DNA of 31,582 bases from JAAZBA01 sp964461815 (GCA_964461815.1 CAYWVF010000027.1:1-31582); one strand, 5' to 3'. Shown: positions 1 through 8,956, counted from the first letter of the stretch. Made by a program: numbers and translations. The notes: generated by a model from the sequence alone, not told the origin.

Positions 1-1839
1 ACAGGCTTTGCAGCAGGCTATCCTGTAGTAACAAGCATAAGAGACGGTCTGGTCACAGTAGCTCTTAAGACAAGCGCAGCAGGAACAGTATATGTTCTTC
101 CGTACAATAGTGCATCCACAGCTCCGGCAGCTGCACAGATCATGTCCACAGGTACACCTGTAGCTATGACCACACTCAGCAGCGACGGCTATTACTACGC
201 TACAGCAACAGTTTATGCATACGGTGCAGACAAGGTTGCAGCAATATTCGTTCCGACTAACGGCGTAGCTAAGACACCTGTATACGGTGCGCTTCTCAAC
301 GGCACAGTTCCGACAACAAACGTACCGACAGTAAGCATCACATCCGCAGTAAGTGCAAATAATGCTCCTATATATGTAACATATTCCGAGAAGATGTACT
401 GGAACAATGCAGCACTGTCCGCACAGACAGATCTTGGCTACCTCAAGGCACTCTTCCCGATCACAGCTTCCGATGGTTCTACAGTAGATTATACAGTAGC
501 TGTATCCGACAATACAGTATCACCGTATAACACAGTAGTAACGATCGCACCTGCAACAGGTTGGGCTGATGGCGTTACATATACAGTAACACCGAACACA
601 AACATCAAGAATGCATCCGGCAATATACCTGTAGTTAAGTCCGGTAGCTTCAAGGTAAATGTTGAGTTTACAGAGAACACAAGATACGCTAAGTACGCTC
701 TTGTTGACTTTATCCATGACGGCAGCACAGCTACATCTTACCTCGGCTACCCGATGGTTCGTCTCTACACAGAGAATAACGAATATGTTATGGCTTATGT
801 AAAGACAATAGACGATGTTCAGGCAACAAGTCAAGCTTTATCGGCTATCACAGGTCAGCTCGTAGCATATGAGCTCGACGGCGACTATGTATACATCAAC
901 ACAGTTGCTTCCAAGGCTACATTCGAAGGCAACACAGTATCTACCGCTTATGATTTCACATACAACCGTGCAACAAACACATGGGTTGGCACAACGACAA
1001 ATAGCCAGATCGCTATGAAGGATACAAACGGTGTTGTATTCGTAACATACGACGGTACAGATACACAGGGTGCTATCGGTGACCGCTATCATGCATACTA
1101 CAACGGCGAGTTCCAGCCGAACTTCTACAATGCAATCGAAGCTAAAGTTGCTGACGGTAACAATGACCTCGTAGTATACGATGTACAGAACGGCGTTAAC
1201 TACATCAAGGCAGCAGTTATCTCATTTGATCATCCGCAGTATGACCTCCCGGGTCGCCCGTCAACACGTACGACCGACAACTTCTCCATCGTCAAGAGCA
1301 CACTTGAAGAGGAGACAGCTGGAGGTTATGTATACACATACACAGTATACGAGCCGTGGAGCACATCCACAAAGACACTCACATCCGTTCCGTTCGCATT
1401 CCGGCAGAAGCAGCCGACAGGCGATAAGCTATACAACCTTAAGACAAATTCTGATGGCAAGGTTACAGCTTGGGTAGCTCTGAATATCGATGGCTATAAC
1501 AGCATTCTCGAGGACACATCTCGTGTATCATCGGAAGAAGTCGATATGTACAGCTACCCGGTAACAGGCTTCAATATGAACGTATATGGCAACATCATCC
1601 TCACAGTTACCGAGAGCTCCGGCATTACAACATACACACTCAACATTAGCAAGAACGCTGACGTTTGGTTCTTCGAAGCAAACAAGGACGGCGACCTCTC
1701 CGCTAAGGATTGGATGAGCTATGTAAACTATGATTACAACAATGCTCCGTCCGACAAGAAGTTCATTGCTTACATCGATAAAAATGCATCATCACAGACA
1801 GCTGACAGCCTCATTCTTATCTCCGGAGACTGGCAGTAG
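1..1839 (+). CDS. Large extracellular Ig-like domain surface protein, C-terminal part (5' truncated by window)
   Basis: The reading frame is open from base 1, so the N-terminus, including any signal peptide, lies outside the window; 612 residues are visible. The sequence is rich in Thr, Ser, Ala, Asn and Tyr and poor in Cys, as in secreted beta-sandwich proteins. Roughly residues 105-225 of the visible part look like a bacterial SbsA-type Ig-like (Big_5) domain: a VTYSEKM-like strand, then alternating polar strands ending in a GSFKVNVEF strand. No LPxTG motif, SLH repeat or C-terminal transmembrane segment is seen, so any anchoring must be N-terminal. Codon use is strongly biased (ACA for Thr, GTA/GTT, CTC), like glyQS and gap in this window, which suggests high expression. 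A strong terminator follows. The exact function is not recognised; a cell-surface or S-layer-like adhesin is an inference. Confidence 0.75.
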   Translation, partial: TGFAAGYPVVTSIRDGLVTVALKTSAAGTVYVLPYNSASTAPAAAQIMSTGTPVAMTTLSSDGYYYATATVYAYGADKVAAIFVPTNGVAKTPVYGALLNGTVPTTNVPTVSITSAVSANNAPIYVTYSEKMYWNNAALSAQTDLGYLKALFPITASDGSTVDYTVAVSDNTVSPYNTVVTIAPATGWADGVTYTVTPNTNIKNASGNIPVVKSGSFKVNVEFTENTRYAKYALVDFIHDGSTATSYLGYPMVRLYTENNEYVMAYVKTIDDVQATSQALSAITGQLVAYELDGDYVYINTVASKATFEGNTVSTAYDFTYNRATNTWVGTTTNSQIAMKDTNGVVFVTYDGTDTQGAIGDRYHAYYNGEFQPNFYNAIEAKVADGNNDLVVYDVQNGVNYIKAAVISFDHPQYDLPGRPSTRTTDNFSIVKSTLEEETAGGYVYTYTVYEPWSTSTKTLTSVPFAFRQKQPTGDKLYNLKTNSDGKVTAWVALNIDGYNSILEDTSRVSSEEVDMYSYPVTGFNMNVYGNIILTVTESSGITTYTLNISKNADVWFFEANKDGDLSAKDWMSYVNYDYNNAPSDKKFIAYIDKNASSQTADSLILISGDWQ

Positions 1840-1874
1840 TTCCTGAGACAGCTAGTGCATATCCATGAAATACG

Positions 1875-1906
1875 AAAGCCCTGCGGTTTATCCGCAGGGC
1901 TTTTTG
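1875..1906 (+). terminator. Rho-independent terminator of the surface-protein gene
   Basis: Stem AAAGCCCTGCGG/CCGCAGGGCTTT (1875-1886 and 1892-1903) with a 5-nt loop, running into a T tract. It lies 36 nt after the stop codon. The gene on the other side is convergent. Confidence 0.9.
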
Positions 1907-1946
1907 TTTATATTTGACGCAATAGCTGTGATGCAATTTTCAATAC

Positions 1947-3182
1947 TTAAGAATTCTTCCACTTTTCGAAGATCCTTTGGTAGGTCTCGTCGGGGATCTC
2001 GGGGTTGCCCTTGGAGTAGGAGGGAGCGAGCTGATCTCCTGCTACCTTGGGGTCGGTACACCATGTGTCACTGCGCCATGCTTCACGCTCAGCCGGATCA
2101 CGAAGATCCGGTATACGCATCGGAATGCCGCCGTTCAGTACAGAGCGGTGAGCGAACATGCCGGGCAGGAACATGTCGAGCGCTTCATACACATCGATGA
2201 TCTCGGCAGCCTCATTGCCGCGTATGCGATCCACAAAGTTATGCATCGTGTAGTAGTCTGAGCCGCCGTGACCCCATCCGTCTGTAGGTGACGGCTCATC
2301 CGCACCGGGGCAGTACGTCTGAGGACGGTTGAAGCATTCACCCTCGTAGCGGTCAAGGTTAGTGAACAGTCTGTCGAATGCACCGTACTCCGCATCCTCA
2401 CGTGAGCTTTCAAGTCTTCCGAGTGAGCCGTAAATACTGTACCAGACAGAGTTCTTTGAGCAGCCGACACCGTGCAGACTTTTTACTATAGCACCGTTTT
2501 CCAGTGTGACCATTTCCACAGCCGCACCGCCTGCCATAGCACCCATGCGCTCCATCCTCTTGTTGAACGGCATCTCAAAGCCTACTACCGAAACGGGGCG
2601 AAGTCCCGTGATGTGAAGCAGCGGGCCGAGCGAATGCGTGCAGTAAAAGGAGGCATACATACGATTGCGCCAGTGCTCCTTGTCACCTCGTGTGATGCTG
2701 TGCCAGATAGACTCACAGTTGTGCATATATTCGCCCTCACCGTATTCAAACGTGCCGAGCTTGCCCTCACGGTAAAGCTTACGCATCTCGTGGGGAGCTG
2801 CCATGAAGCAGTAGTTTTCGGCATAGGCGTATATCTTACCGCTGCGCTCGACTGCTTCGATCAGCTCGACCGCCTCCTTCATCGTCTGACAGGGCAGTAC
2901 CTCGCTGATAACGTGGAAGCCGCTGTCAAGCGCACGGATGGCGAACGGTGCATGTTCATTTGCGTAGTTTGCGAGAACGACTGCATCCATATCATGCTTT
3001 AAAAACTCGTCAAAGGAGCTGTAATAGGTGATATCGTCACCCAGCTCCTGTTTTTTCTTTAAAAGTCCCTCTTCCCAGCTGTCACAGATTGCAACCAGCT
3101 GTGCATCCTGCTCCATTTGGCAGTATTTCATCATAGTCGAGCCTCTTCCGACTCCAACAACACCGATCCTTACCTTTTCCAT
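1947..3182 (-). CDS. Gfo/Idh/MocA-fold protein, GH109-like (NAD-dependent glycosidase type)
   Basis: 411 aa. The N-terminus has a Rossmann fold (VRIGVVGVGRGS, residues 4-15) typical of Gfo/Idh/MocA proteins. The usual catalytic EKP motif is absent: residues 94-97 read EVLP. Residues around 120-125 (YAENYCF), 148-155 (GEGEYMHN) and 182-188 (THSLGPL) resemble GH109 alpha-N-acetylgalactosaminidases, which share this fold and cleave glycosides through transient NAD+ oxidation. A glycosidase role is therefore more likely than a sugar dehydrogenase; this is an inference from motifs. The gene is last in the operon after the GH78 rhamnosidase (164-nt gap). ATG start with AAAGGAAG about 9 nt upstream. 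The substrate is unknown. Confidence 0.8.
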   Translation of the reverse strand: MEKVRIGVVGVGRGSTMMKYCQMEQDAQLVAICDSWEEGLLKKKQELGDDITYYSSFDEFLKHDMDAVVLANYANEHAPFAIRALDSGFHVISEVLPCQTMKEAVELIEAVERSGKIYAYAENYCFMAAPHEMRKLYREGKLGTFEYGEGEYMHNCESIWHSITRGDKEHWRNRMYASFYCTHSLGPLLHITGLRPVSVVGFEMPFNKRMERMGAMAGGAAVEMVTLENGAIVKSLHGVGCSKNSVWYSIYGSLGRLESSREDAEYGAFDRLFTNLDRYEGECFNRPQTYCPGADEPSPTDGWGHGGSDYYTMHNFVDRIRGNEAAEIIDVYEALDMFLPGMFAHRSVLNGGIPMRIPDLRDPAEREAWRSDTWCTDPKVAGDQLAPSYSKGNPEIPDETYQRIFEKWKNS

Positions 3183-3306
3183 TGCTCCTGTCTTCCTTTC
3201 TGCTCTATATGATTTTAATAAGCGTTACATATATAGGATACACTATTTGATTTGTATCGTAAATGGATAAATGACAGATATTTCACAAAAAAAGTCAGTT
3301 TTTTAA

Positions 3307-3330
3307 GCTGTCACAACGTCTGACACAGCC
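3307..3330 (-). terminator. Weak intra-operon hairpin, possible attenuator
   Basis: On the minus strand, a short imperfect stem (GCTGT-G-TCA with TGACAGC) lies just behind the rhamnosidase stop codon, with a T7 run further downstream. The stem is short and the T run is displaced, so it may only reduce transcription into the last gene, or be fortuitous. Confidence 0.25.
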
Positions 3331-3346
3331 TGTAGATGTGCTTTTC

Positions 3347-5854
3347 TTACTCGGAAGGTCCGTCGGGAAAGCGCAGGATGTGAGTTCCGCTGCCGACCTC
3401 CTCTGTCCTACCGCCGAAGTGGAGCACTGCGCTCATACCACACGGAACGACAGTCATCAGCCTTGCTTCACCGTAGTTCTTTTCCCACTTGACCGACAGA
3501 TCACCTCTGCACGTAGCGACTACAGCTTGAGCGGACAACAGCTTTTTGGGAAGATACGGACGTATCATAGCCTTTCGGAAGCCGGGCTCTACGGGAGTGA
3601 TGCCTGCGAGGTGCGAGTAAAACCACTTGCCTACAGCACCGTACATCGGATGGCAGTGCGAGTTCATACCGGGATCCTTTTTAAGCTCCAGCCGCTCCCA
3701 TATTGTCGTAGCACCGTTTTGCAGCATATAGCCCCAGGACGGATATTCCTCCCTCGTTATCAGCTCCCATGCGGTATCGATATAGCCGTGCTCCGCAAGC
3801 ATTTCCATAAGATAGAGTGTACAGAGATTGCCCGTAGTGATACGCATACCGGCATTTACTACCTCGTCATTCATGCGCTTTGCGGCAGAGGGTACGATGT
3901 CGCTCGGAAGAATGCCGAGCCGCAGTGCAAATGCTTGACATGCCTGTGAGCCTGTGCATATTTTACCGTCCTCATGCAGCCATTTTTTCAGCATGGCATT
4001 TTTTACCTCATCTGCTCTCTGCTCATGACGCTCGCGCTCCGCATCCTTACCGAGCAGCTCCGCAAAGGAGGCGAGAAGCTTGGAGTTGTAGTAGTGGTAG
4101 CCTGTGGACATGAACTCACCCGGAGTGACAGACGAGCGAGGACTTCCGTCACAGCAGTCCTCAGGCCCTGCCCAGTCGCCGTAGTAGGTGAGCTCGACTA
4201 TACCGTCGGTGCTTTTGCGTGCAAGGTAGTCGTTCCACGCACAGAAGGACGGGTAGGCTTCACGGATGAGACTTGTATTTCCGTAGTGCATATAGCTCAT
4301 CTGAGCTGCGATAAGAAACGAGCTTGATACAGGGTCGGCAGGACGATTGCCGTAGACATACGGCGCAGTGCAGGTGATAGCACCGTCGAGCTGAGCATCG
4401 CATATGTCACGCACGATCTTCGGGAAGAGACGGCCTGCATCGAAGTTGTACGGCAGCTCCTCGAAGCGCACCGTAGCATCGTTCATCCAGCCCATACGCT
4501 CGTCACGCTGAGGGCAGTCGGTGGCGATGCTGTGGAGATTGTCACGCTCCGTCATGACTATGAGCTTTTGCAGCTCGTTTACTATCGCACTGCCGCAGCG
4601 GAAGAAGCTGTCGGAGTCTATATCGGTATAAAATTGCAGTCCGCGCAGGAAATCCTTTGTAGGCACGAACGGCAGACCTGTCACCTTGACGTATCTAAAG
4701 CCGTGATATGTGAACAGAGGACTCCAGGTACACCTGTTTACAGCACCTGAAATATACCTGTCGGTAGCCTTTGCACCTCGAAGCGGTGCTGTATACAGAT
4801 CACCGTCTCTGTCAAGCAGCTCGGAATGCTGTAAAACGATCTCCGTACCCTCGGGCAGCTCCAGAGGTATATCTATCTCGGCTACGCCGGCAATGTTCTG
4901 ACCGAGGTCGAAGATGTAGCCGCCGCCTGCCTCGTGAACAGAGACAGGAGAAAAACGCTTCTTTATGCGGATAGGCTCAAGCTCCTGGGGACACATGACG
5001 ATATCCTCACCGGGAGCGCTCACCTTGATACAGCGGTGCACCGTACCTCCTATTATACGTGCATCGTAGGTCTCACCGTCGAAAAGGTTTGAGTAGGTGA
5101 TGCTGCCCATTCTGCACGACCATTCCTCGTCAGTCTCAAGCTCAAACATACTGCCGTTGGTAAGCTGCACTGTAAGCTTTGCGGTCAGCTGAGGACGACC
5201 GAAGAATGTGACCTCACGTCCGCCGCAGTTTTCCAGATATTCACCTATGTTTCGTCTCCAGCCCTGTGCGACTGCGACAGTGAGCTTGTTGTGACCTGAT
5301 GTCAGCAGCTCGGCAACATCGATGACCTCATAGTAGCAGCGCTTATCGTAGGCTGAAACGGCAGGTGCGAGACGATGGTCGTTTACCTCTCTGGTGCCTA
5401 TCGTCACATGGTGGTAGCCGATACCGCATACGTACAGCACGGCATTCTCGATTCTGCCCTTCGGCAGCTCAAACGCACGTTCAAAGTATATCACAGCTTC
5501 ACCGAAATCCTCATCGGGAGCTATCCAGTCGGAATCCCATGGCTCAAGCAGTGCAGCTCGGAAGTGACAGCCGTTTGTGCAGCTCACATTACCGTTCTCG
5601 TCACGAACGCTCAGCACTATCTCATATTCAGCTCCCGAGCTGAGGCATACATCCTCGCAGCTGTAGAGCTGAGCATCGGAGCTTATCCAGTCGCTGCACA
5701 TGACAGTATCACCACGATTTAGTATCGTGACACAGAAGCCTGTCTGACGTCCCTTGCCCTCGATCGCCCATGAAAGGGAGAGGTCACGTGAGGCTACTAT
5801 TGCTTCATCATTACATTTTCCGCCGTTTATACGAAGTTTGGTTGGATAGATCAC
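3347..5854 (-). CDS. Alpha-L-rhamnosidase, glycoside hydrolase family 78
   Basis: 835 aa, a usual length for GH78. It hydrolyses terminal alpha-L-rhamnose from plant glycosides or rhamnogalacturonan-type polysaccharides with inversion. Residues 1-110 form an N-terminal Ig/fibronectin-like domain, about 115-400 are beta-sandwich domains, about 410-755 the (alpha/alpha)6 catalytic barrel, and the tail a C-terminal beta domain. The family signature DCPQRDERMGWMNDA is at 446-460, with acidic residues in the positions used for catalysis and sugar binding. GATTIWERLE (714-723) carries the second conserved acid, Glu720. No signal peptide is seen, so it is probably cytoplasmic and acts on imported oligosaccharides. 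The start is GTG, supported by AAGGAGG at 5862-5868 with 7-nt spacing. It lies 36 nt behind the TIM-barrel gene in one operon. Confidence 0.92.
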   Translation of the reverse strand: MIYPTKLRINGGKCNDEAIVASRDLSLSWAIEGKGRQTGFCVTILNRGDTVMCSDWISSDAQLYSCEDVCLSSGAEYEIVLSVRDENGNVSCTNGCHFRAALLEPWDSDWIAPDEDFGEAVIYFERAFELPKGRIENAVLYVCGIGYHHVTIGTREVNDHRLAPAVSAYDKRCYYEVIDVAELLTSGHNKLTVAVAQGWRRNIGEYLENCGGREVTFFGRPQLTAKLTVQLTNGSMFELETDEEWSCRMGSITYSNLFDGETYDARIIGGTVHRCIKVSAPGEDIVMCPQELEPIRIKKRFSPVSVHEAGGGYIFDLGQNIAGVAEIDIPLELPEGTEIVLQHSELLDRDGDLYTAPLRGAKATDRYISGAVNRCTWSPLFTYHGFRYVKVTGLPFVPTKDFLRGLQFYTDIDSDSFFRCGSAIVNELQKLIVMTERDNLHSIATDCPQRDERMGWMNDATVRFEELPYNFDAGRLFPKIVRDICDAQLDGAITCTAPYVYGNRPADPVSSSFLIAAQMSYMHYGNTSLIREAYPSFCAWNDYLARKSTDGIVELTYYGDWAGPEDCCDGSPRSSVTPGEFMSTGYHYYNSKLLASFAELLGKDAERERHEQRADEVKNAMLKKWLHEDGKICTGSQACQAFALRLGILPSDIVPSAAKRMNDEVVNAGMRITTGNLCTLYLMEMLAEHGYIDTAWELITREEYPSWGYMLQNGATTIWERLELKKDPGMNSHCHPMYGAVGKWFYSHLAGITPVEPGFRKAMIRPYLPKKLLSAQAVVATCRGDLSVKWEKNYGEARLMTVVPCGMSAVLHFGGRTEEVGSGTHILRFPDGPSE

Positions 5855-5890
5855 AGTAAAACCTCCTTGATTTATATAAAGCTATGTCTG

Positions 5891-7645
5891 TCAGCCGCCC
5901 CACCAGGGACAGTACCTTCCGACCTGCATGTTGTTTATCACATTGACACGATGGACTCTCGTATACTTCCTTATATCGAAGTCCGCTAGCTTATCCGTAT
6001 GACCGAGACGTGATAGGAATGCCCACAGCATACTGTTGGGCTTGTATGCGTAGGTGTCCCATAAGCATATGTCACGCACACCGATGTCGAGAAGACGGAG
6101 AGCTTCCTCCTTTGCCTCCTCGGGTGTATCTCTTTGCAGATCACAGAATACTCGAACGGATGTGCCGGAGACCAGAGCGTTGTATTCCTCGACCGCCTCT
6201 TTCGGTATGAGATGACCGTACACATTACGGCAGGTGATGATCTCCGGAGATGAGCTTGCCCATCTTCTATACTTGTCGAGATCGATCAGAGTATCGTCAT
6301 CATCACGCATTACGCCGTCAAGGTTTTCCCAGTGGTAGTCGTTGTTTACGATGATACCGTCTATAAGACCCTCTCTTACCCACTGCGAAATGTCAAGAGC
6401 ATAGTATAGATTATCCTTTAGTGACGTGTGGACATGCACATTTATCCTTTTACCCTGACCGTAGCTGTCAACCAGAGCACGAACAGAGCGCATAAACTCT
6501 GTCATGATACGTGAGCGGATGTTGATAAGGCGAGTGTCGGTATTCGGCAGCATACGGCAGTCGATATCGGGGTATTCACGTGAGAAAAGCTCACGTACAG
6601 GCTCTTCGAACAGCACGTAGGGAGTACCTCTGGTGTATATAAGAGAGATACCGTCACAGCCGTAGGACAGCATATTTCTAAAGCAGTCCAGGATGTATTC
6701 ACGAACCTCGGGATAGGCGTAGGACAGACCGTTTATATGAGTACCGTCTCTGTCGTAGCAGCGCAGCTCGGGATGCTGTAAGGGGAAAACACTGTCGAAG
6801 TAGTCGCCGTCCATCGGAAACTCTATTCCCCATGCACCCATACGCAGGCTCATGTACATTTTCAATCCCAGCTCGTGACCTCTTTTGATGATCGATGGAT
6901 ATACGTTATCCTCGGGCAGTATAAATTTCTCAAGCCCCTCATATACGCTCCGATCCTGAGCTCTGTTAAAGGCGTAGTCGTCGATGCTGCCCTTGAGCTT
7001 ACCGTCGAATATCCTTATATACTCGATCGACAGGCTTTCAACGTCACTGTCTACGAACTCATTCGGGATCATGAGCCAATCCTCACGTGTCTTGGGAGCG
7101 TACTTGAACATAAAGCCGTGGATATCGTGAGTGGCGAAAAGCTTTTTGTTAGATGGATCTGAAAACTCCGCTTTTCTGTCGGCAAACTGCTCCGAGGTAA
7201 GAGGTACGAAGCGGAAAAATGCGATTGAGGTGTCGGCTGCATAGCCCGGAATGTTCTGAGGGTGACGGATGATGAGCTTTTCACCTGTCATATCGACACT
7301 GCGCCAGCGAAACTCGTCGATCCTATGGTTCCCGTTTGCGGATGCATTCGGTGCTACAGCCGAAAAGGAGAGGTCATGTGAGAGCTTGAGCAGTGCCTCG
7401 TGGAAATTAGTCGGTGTGAACTGAGGTGAGATGTACATTCCGACATAGATGTCGTAATAGCCGCAAAGCTTCGGGTCGAGGACCATATCGGGTACTGTCA
7501 TGTGACGGTTTGCGTGCATGATCACACCGTCGATCGTATCGGTCGAATAGGGAAGCGCTTGCCACCTGTCCTTTCGTCTGGGTGAGGTGAGCTGCTCCGA
7601 GCCGAATACACTTTGAAGGTCTGCTATAAGGACTTCCTTTCTCAT
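5891..7645 (-). CDS. Unrecognised TIM-barrel protein, putative glycoside hydrolase
   Basis: 584 aa, not confidently assignable to a family. Residues 1-200 look like a beta-rich N-terminal domain. Residues about 205-555 read as a TIM barrel: strand-like SIEYIRIFD (206-214), LKMYMSLRMG (261-270), GCDGISLIYTRG (329-340), INVHVHTS (401-408), DGIIVNNDYHW (429-439), VRVFCDLQR (497-505) and VRDICLWDTYAY (523-534). The segment YPEVREYILDCFRN followed by the DGI strand recalls GHL10-type (PF02638-like) glycosyl hydrolase relatives. Acidic residues at barrel strand ends (for example D331, D436, E440, D530) are candidate catalytic residues. No signal peptide is present. It sits between an esterase and a rhamnosidase, so a role in degrading a rhamnose-containing glycan is inferred. 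The SD (AAGGA at 7659-7663) is 13 nt from the ATG, which is long. Confidence 0.6.
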   Translation of the reverse strand: MRKEVLIADLQSVFGSEQLTSPRRKDRWQALPYSTDTIDGVIMHANRHMTVPDMVLDPKLCGYYDIYVGMYISPQFTPTNFHEALLKLSHDLSFSAVAPNASANGNHRIDEFRWRSVDMTGEKLIIRHPQNIPGYAADTSIAFFRFVPLTSEQFADRKAEFSDPSNKKLFATHDIHGFMFKYAPKTREDWLMIPNEFVDSDVESLSIEYIRIFDGKLKGSIDDYAFNRAQDRSVYEGLEKFILPEDNVYPSIIKRGHELGLKMYMSLRMGAWGIEFPMDGDYFDSVFPLQHPELRCYDRDGTHINGLSYAYPEVREYILDCFRNMLSYGCDGISLIYTRGTPYVLFEEPVRELFSREYPDIDCRMLPNTDTRLINIRSRIMTEFMRSVRALVDSYGQGKRINVHVHTSLKDNLYYALDISQWVREGLIDGIIVNNDYHWENLDGVMRDDDDTLIDLDKYRRWASSSPEIITCRNVYGHLIPKEAVEEYNALVSGTSVRVFCDLQRDTPEEAKEEALRLLDIGVRDICLWDTYAYKPNSMLWAFLSRLGHTDKLADFDIRKYTRVHRVNVINNMQVGRYCPWWGG

Positions 7646-7685
7646 CGTTCAAAACACATCCTTCGTTATTCGATATAAATAAGAC

Positions 7686-8756
7686 TCAAAAGAGGTTGCT
7701 TACAAAAAAGTCGAAGCCGATATCCCCGGAGGATATTTCATGACCGTTGTCACCGAGGAAGAGCTTGAGCTTGTCTGCGGCGTTTGCGGCATAGTAGAAT
7801 GGCTTTAGCCGCTCGGACTCACTGCGGACTGAGCCTTCGGGGAACAGAGTGTCATTTAGTCCGTTTTCTATATAGAGCGCACGGGGAGCGATCAGCGCAG
7901 CTACCTCGGCATCGAAAAACGTGAGTGCGGAATCCTGCCACAGCCAGTCGGAGCGACAGCCGTCCGCACTTCTGTCGGAGCAGAACCTGTCGCAGAAAAA
8001 GCAGGAGGAGAAGGTAGACTTGATGCGAGTCTCGGCTGCCGCGATGTACAGAGCGTAAAAGCCGCCGTAGGAAAGACCTATCATACCGATGCGCTCGGAG
8101 TCTATCGGCTCGTTTGCGATAAAATAATCTATGGCACGTCTCACGTTGTATATCTCGACTGCTGCTATGCTGCTGCCGAGCGACTTGAGCTTTGCATCGA
8201 GAAGCTGCCTTGTCTGAGGCTGATGCATACCGTATTTTTCGGCTTCACTGTCGCACCAAAGCAGGAACTGAGGTGCATAGAGGATAGCTCCACGCTCAAC
8301 GATACGACCGCCGATATTCTTATACTGACCGTTGTCGAACGTGCCGTGAGCTATCAGATCCTCGGAGCAGTAGCTTCCGCCGGGATTGATAATGACGAGC
8401 GGTGCTTTTTCATCATGCTCCGCAGGCTCATATATAAGCCCCTCGAACCACACGCCCGGCAGCGTTTCTATACACAGCCGTGATATTTTCAGCTCTCCTG
8501 TGTTCTCTACCGTGTATTTTTTTACATTCGGTGCATACTCGTGCGTATATTCGCTCAGAGGTGTTCCGAGCATGTCGAGATATTTCTTTCTGTAGCCCTC
8601 ACGGTCGGCACAAAGCTTCGTCGGAGTGATAAAGCTGTCACGAAGACGGAGAGCCTCCTGCGCTTTGTCGTCGATCAGCTTGAGTATACCCTCGAAATAT
8701 GCTCGTCTTTCATCGATACCGCACGTATCATCGGTCTTTATAAGCTCATATCGCAT
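7686..8756 (-). CDS. Alpha/beta-hydrolase, acetyl-xylan-esterase-like
   Basis: About 356 aa. The catalytic triad is visible; in the longer frame starting at 8768 the residues are Ser233 in GLSYGG, Asp306 in GLNDTLF and His343 in NGHE. The PGG segment near residue 130 probably contributes the oxyanion hole. The layout matches the acetyl-xylan esterase/dienelactone-hydrolase-like group, so deacylation of a plant polysaccharide or oligosaccharide is likely, with no signal peptide. The start is uncertain. An ATG at 8766-8768 directly abuts the AAGAAAGG Shine-Dalgarno with no spacing, so the in-frame ATG at 8754-8756 is preferred. It is the first gene of the minus-strand carbohydrate operon and lies only 40 nt from the next gene. 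Confidence 0.8.
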   Translation of the reverse strand: MRYELIKTDDTCGIDERRAYFEGILKLIDDKAQEALRLRDSFITPTKLCADREGYRKKYLDMLGTPLSEYTHEYAPNVKKYTVENTGELKISRLCIETLPGVWFEGLIYEPAEHDEKAPLVIINPGGSYCSEDLIAHGTFDNGQYKNIGGRIVERGAILYAPQFLLWCDSEAEKYGMHQPQTRQLLDAKLKSLGSSIAAVEIYNVRRAIDYFIANEPIDSERIGMIGLSYGGFYALYIAAAETRIKSTFSSCFFCDRFCSDRSADGCRSDWLWQDSALTFFDAEVAALIAPRALYIENGLNDTLFPEGSVRSESERLKPFYYAANAADKLKLFLGDNGHEISSGDIGFDFFVSNLF

Positions 8757-8794
8757 AGTAGCCGCCATCCTTTCTTAGTATATGGAAAGATATG

Positions 8795-8825
8795 AAAAAA
8801 CCGTCCGTATATAACGGACGGTTTT
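8795..8825 (-). terminator. Terminator of tRNA-Pro, just ahead of the esterase operon
   Basis: Inverted repeat CCGTCCGT/ACGGACGG (8801-8808 and 8814-8821) followed on the minus strand by six Ts (complement of 8795-8800). It lies 14 nt past the encoded CCA of the tRNA and about 40 nt before the esterase start. Confidence 0.85.
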
Positions 8826-8834
8826 CTGAGAACG

Positions 8835-8911
8835 TGGTCGGGGCGACAGGACTCGAACCTGCGGCATTCTGGTCCCAAACCAGACACTCTACCAAACTGA
8901 GCTACGCCCCG
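8835..8911 (-). tRNA. tRNA-Pro (anticodon TGG)
   Basis: A complete cloverleaf on the minus strand. The acceptor stem CGGGGCG/CGCCCCG is at 8905-8911 and 8839-8845, with D arm TAGCTCAGTTTGGTAGA and anticodon stem TCTGG/CCAGA around the loop TTTGGGA, giving anticodon TGG. The T arm contains GGTTCGAGTCC. The discriminator is A, and CCA is encoded at 8835-8837. A consensus promoter lies directly upstream. Confidence 0.97.
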
Positions 8912-8927
8912 AAATATCAGCCTACAT

Positions 8928-8956
8928 ATTATAACATACTTTTTTGCGCTTGACAA
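8928..8956 (-). promoter_or_regulatory. tRNA-Pro promoter
   Basis: Minus-strand -35 TTGTCA (8951-8956), 17-nt spacer, and -10 TATAAT (8928-8933). The predicted start is about 10 nt before the tRNA 5' end. Its -35 box overlaps the -35 box of the divergent glyQS promoter. Confidence 0.85.

Noticed and set aside
3338..3949. 203-aa frame opposite the rhamnosidase gene
   Set aside because: It is antisense to the GH78 C-terminus, with no ribosome binding site or recognisable domain.
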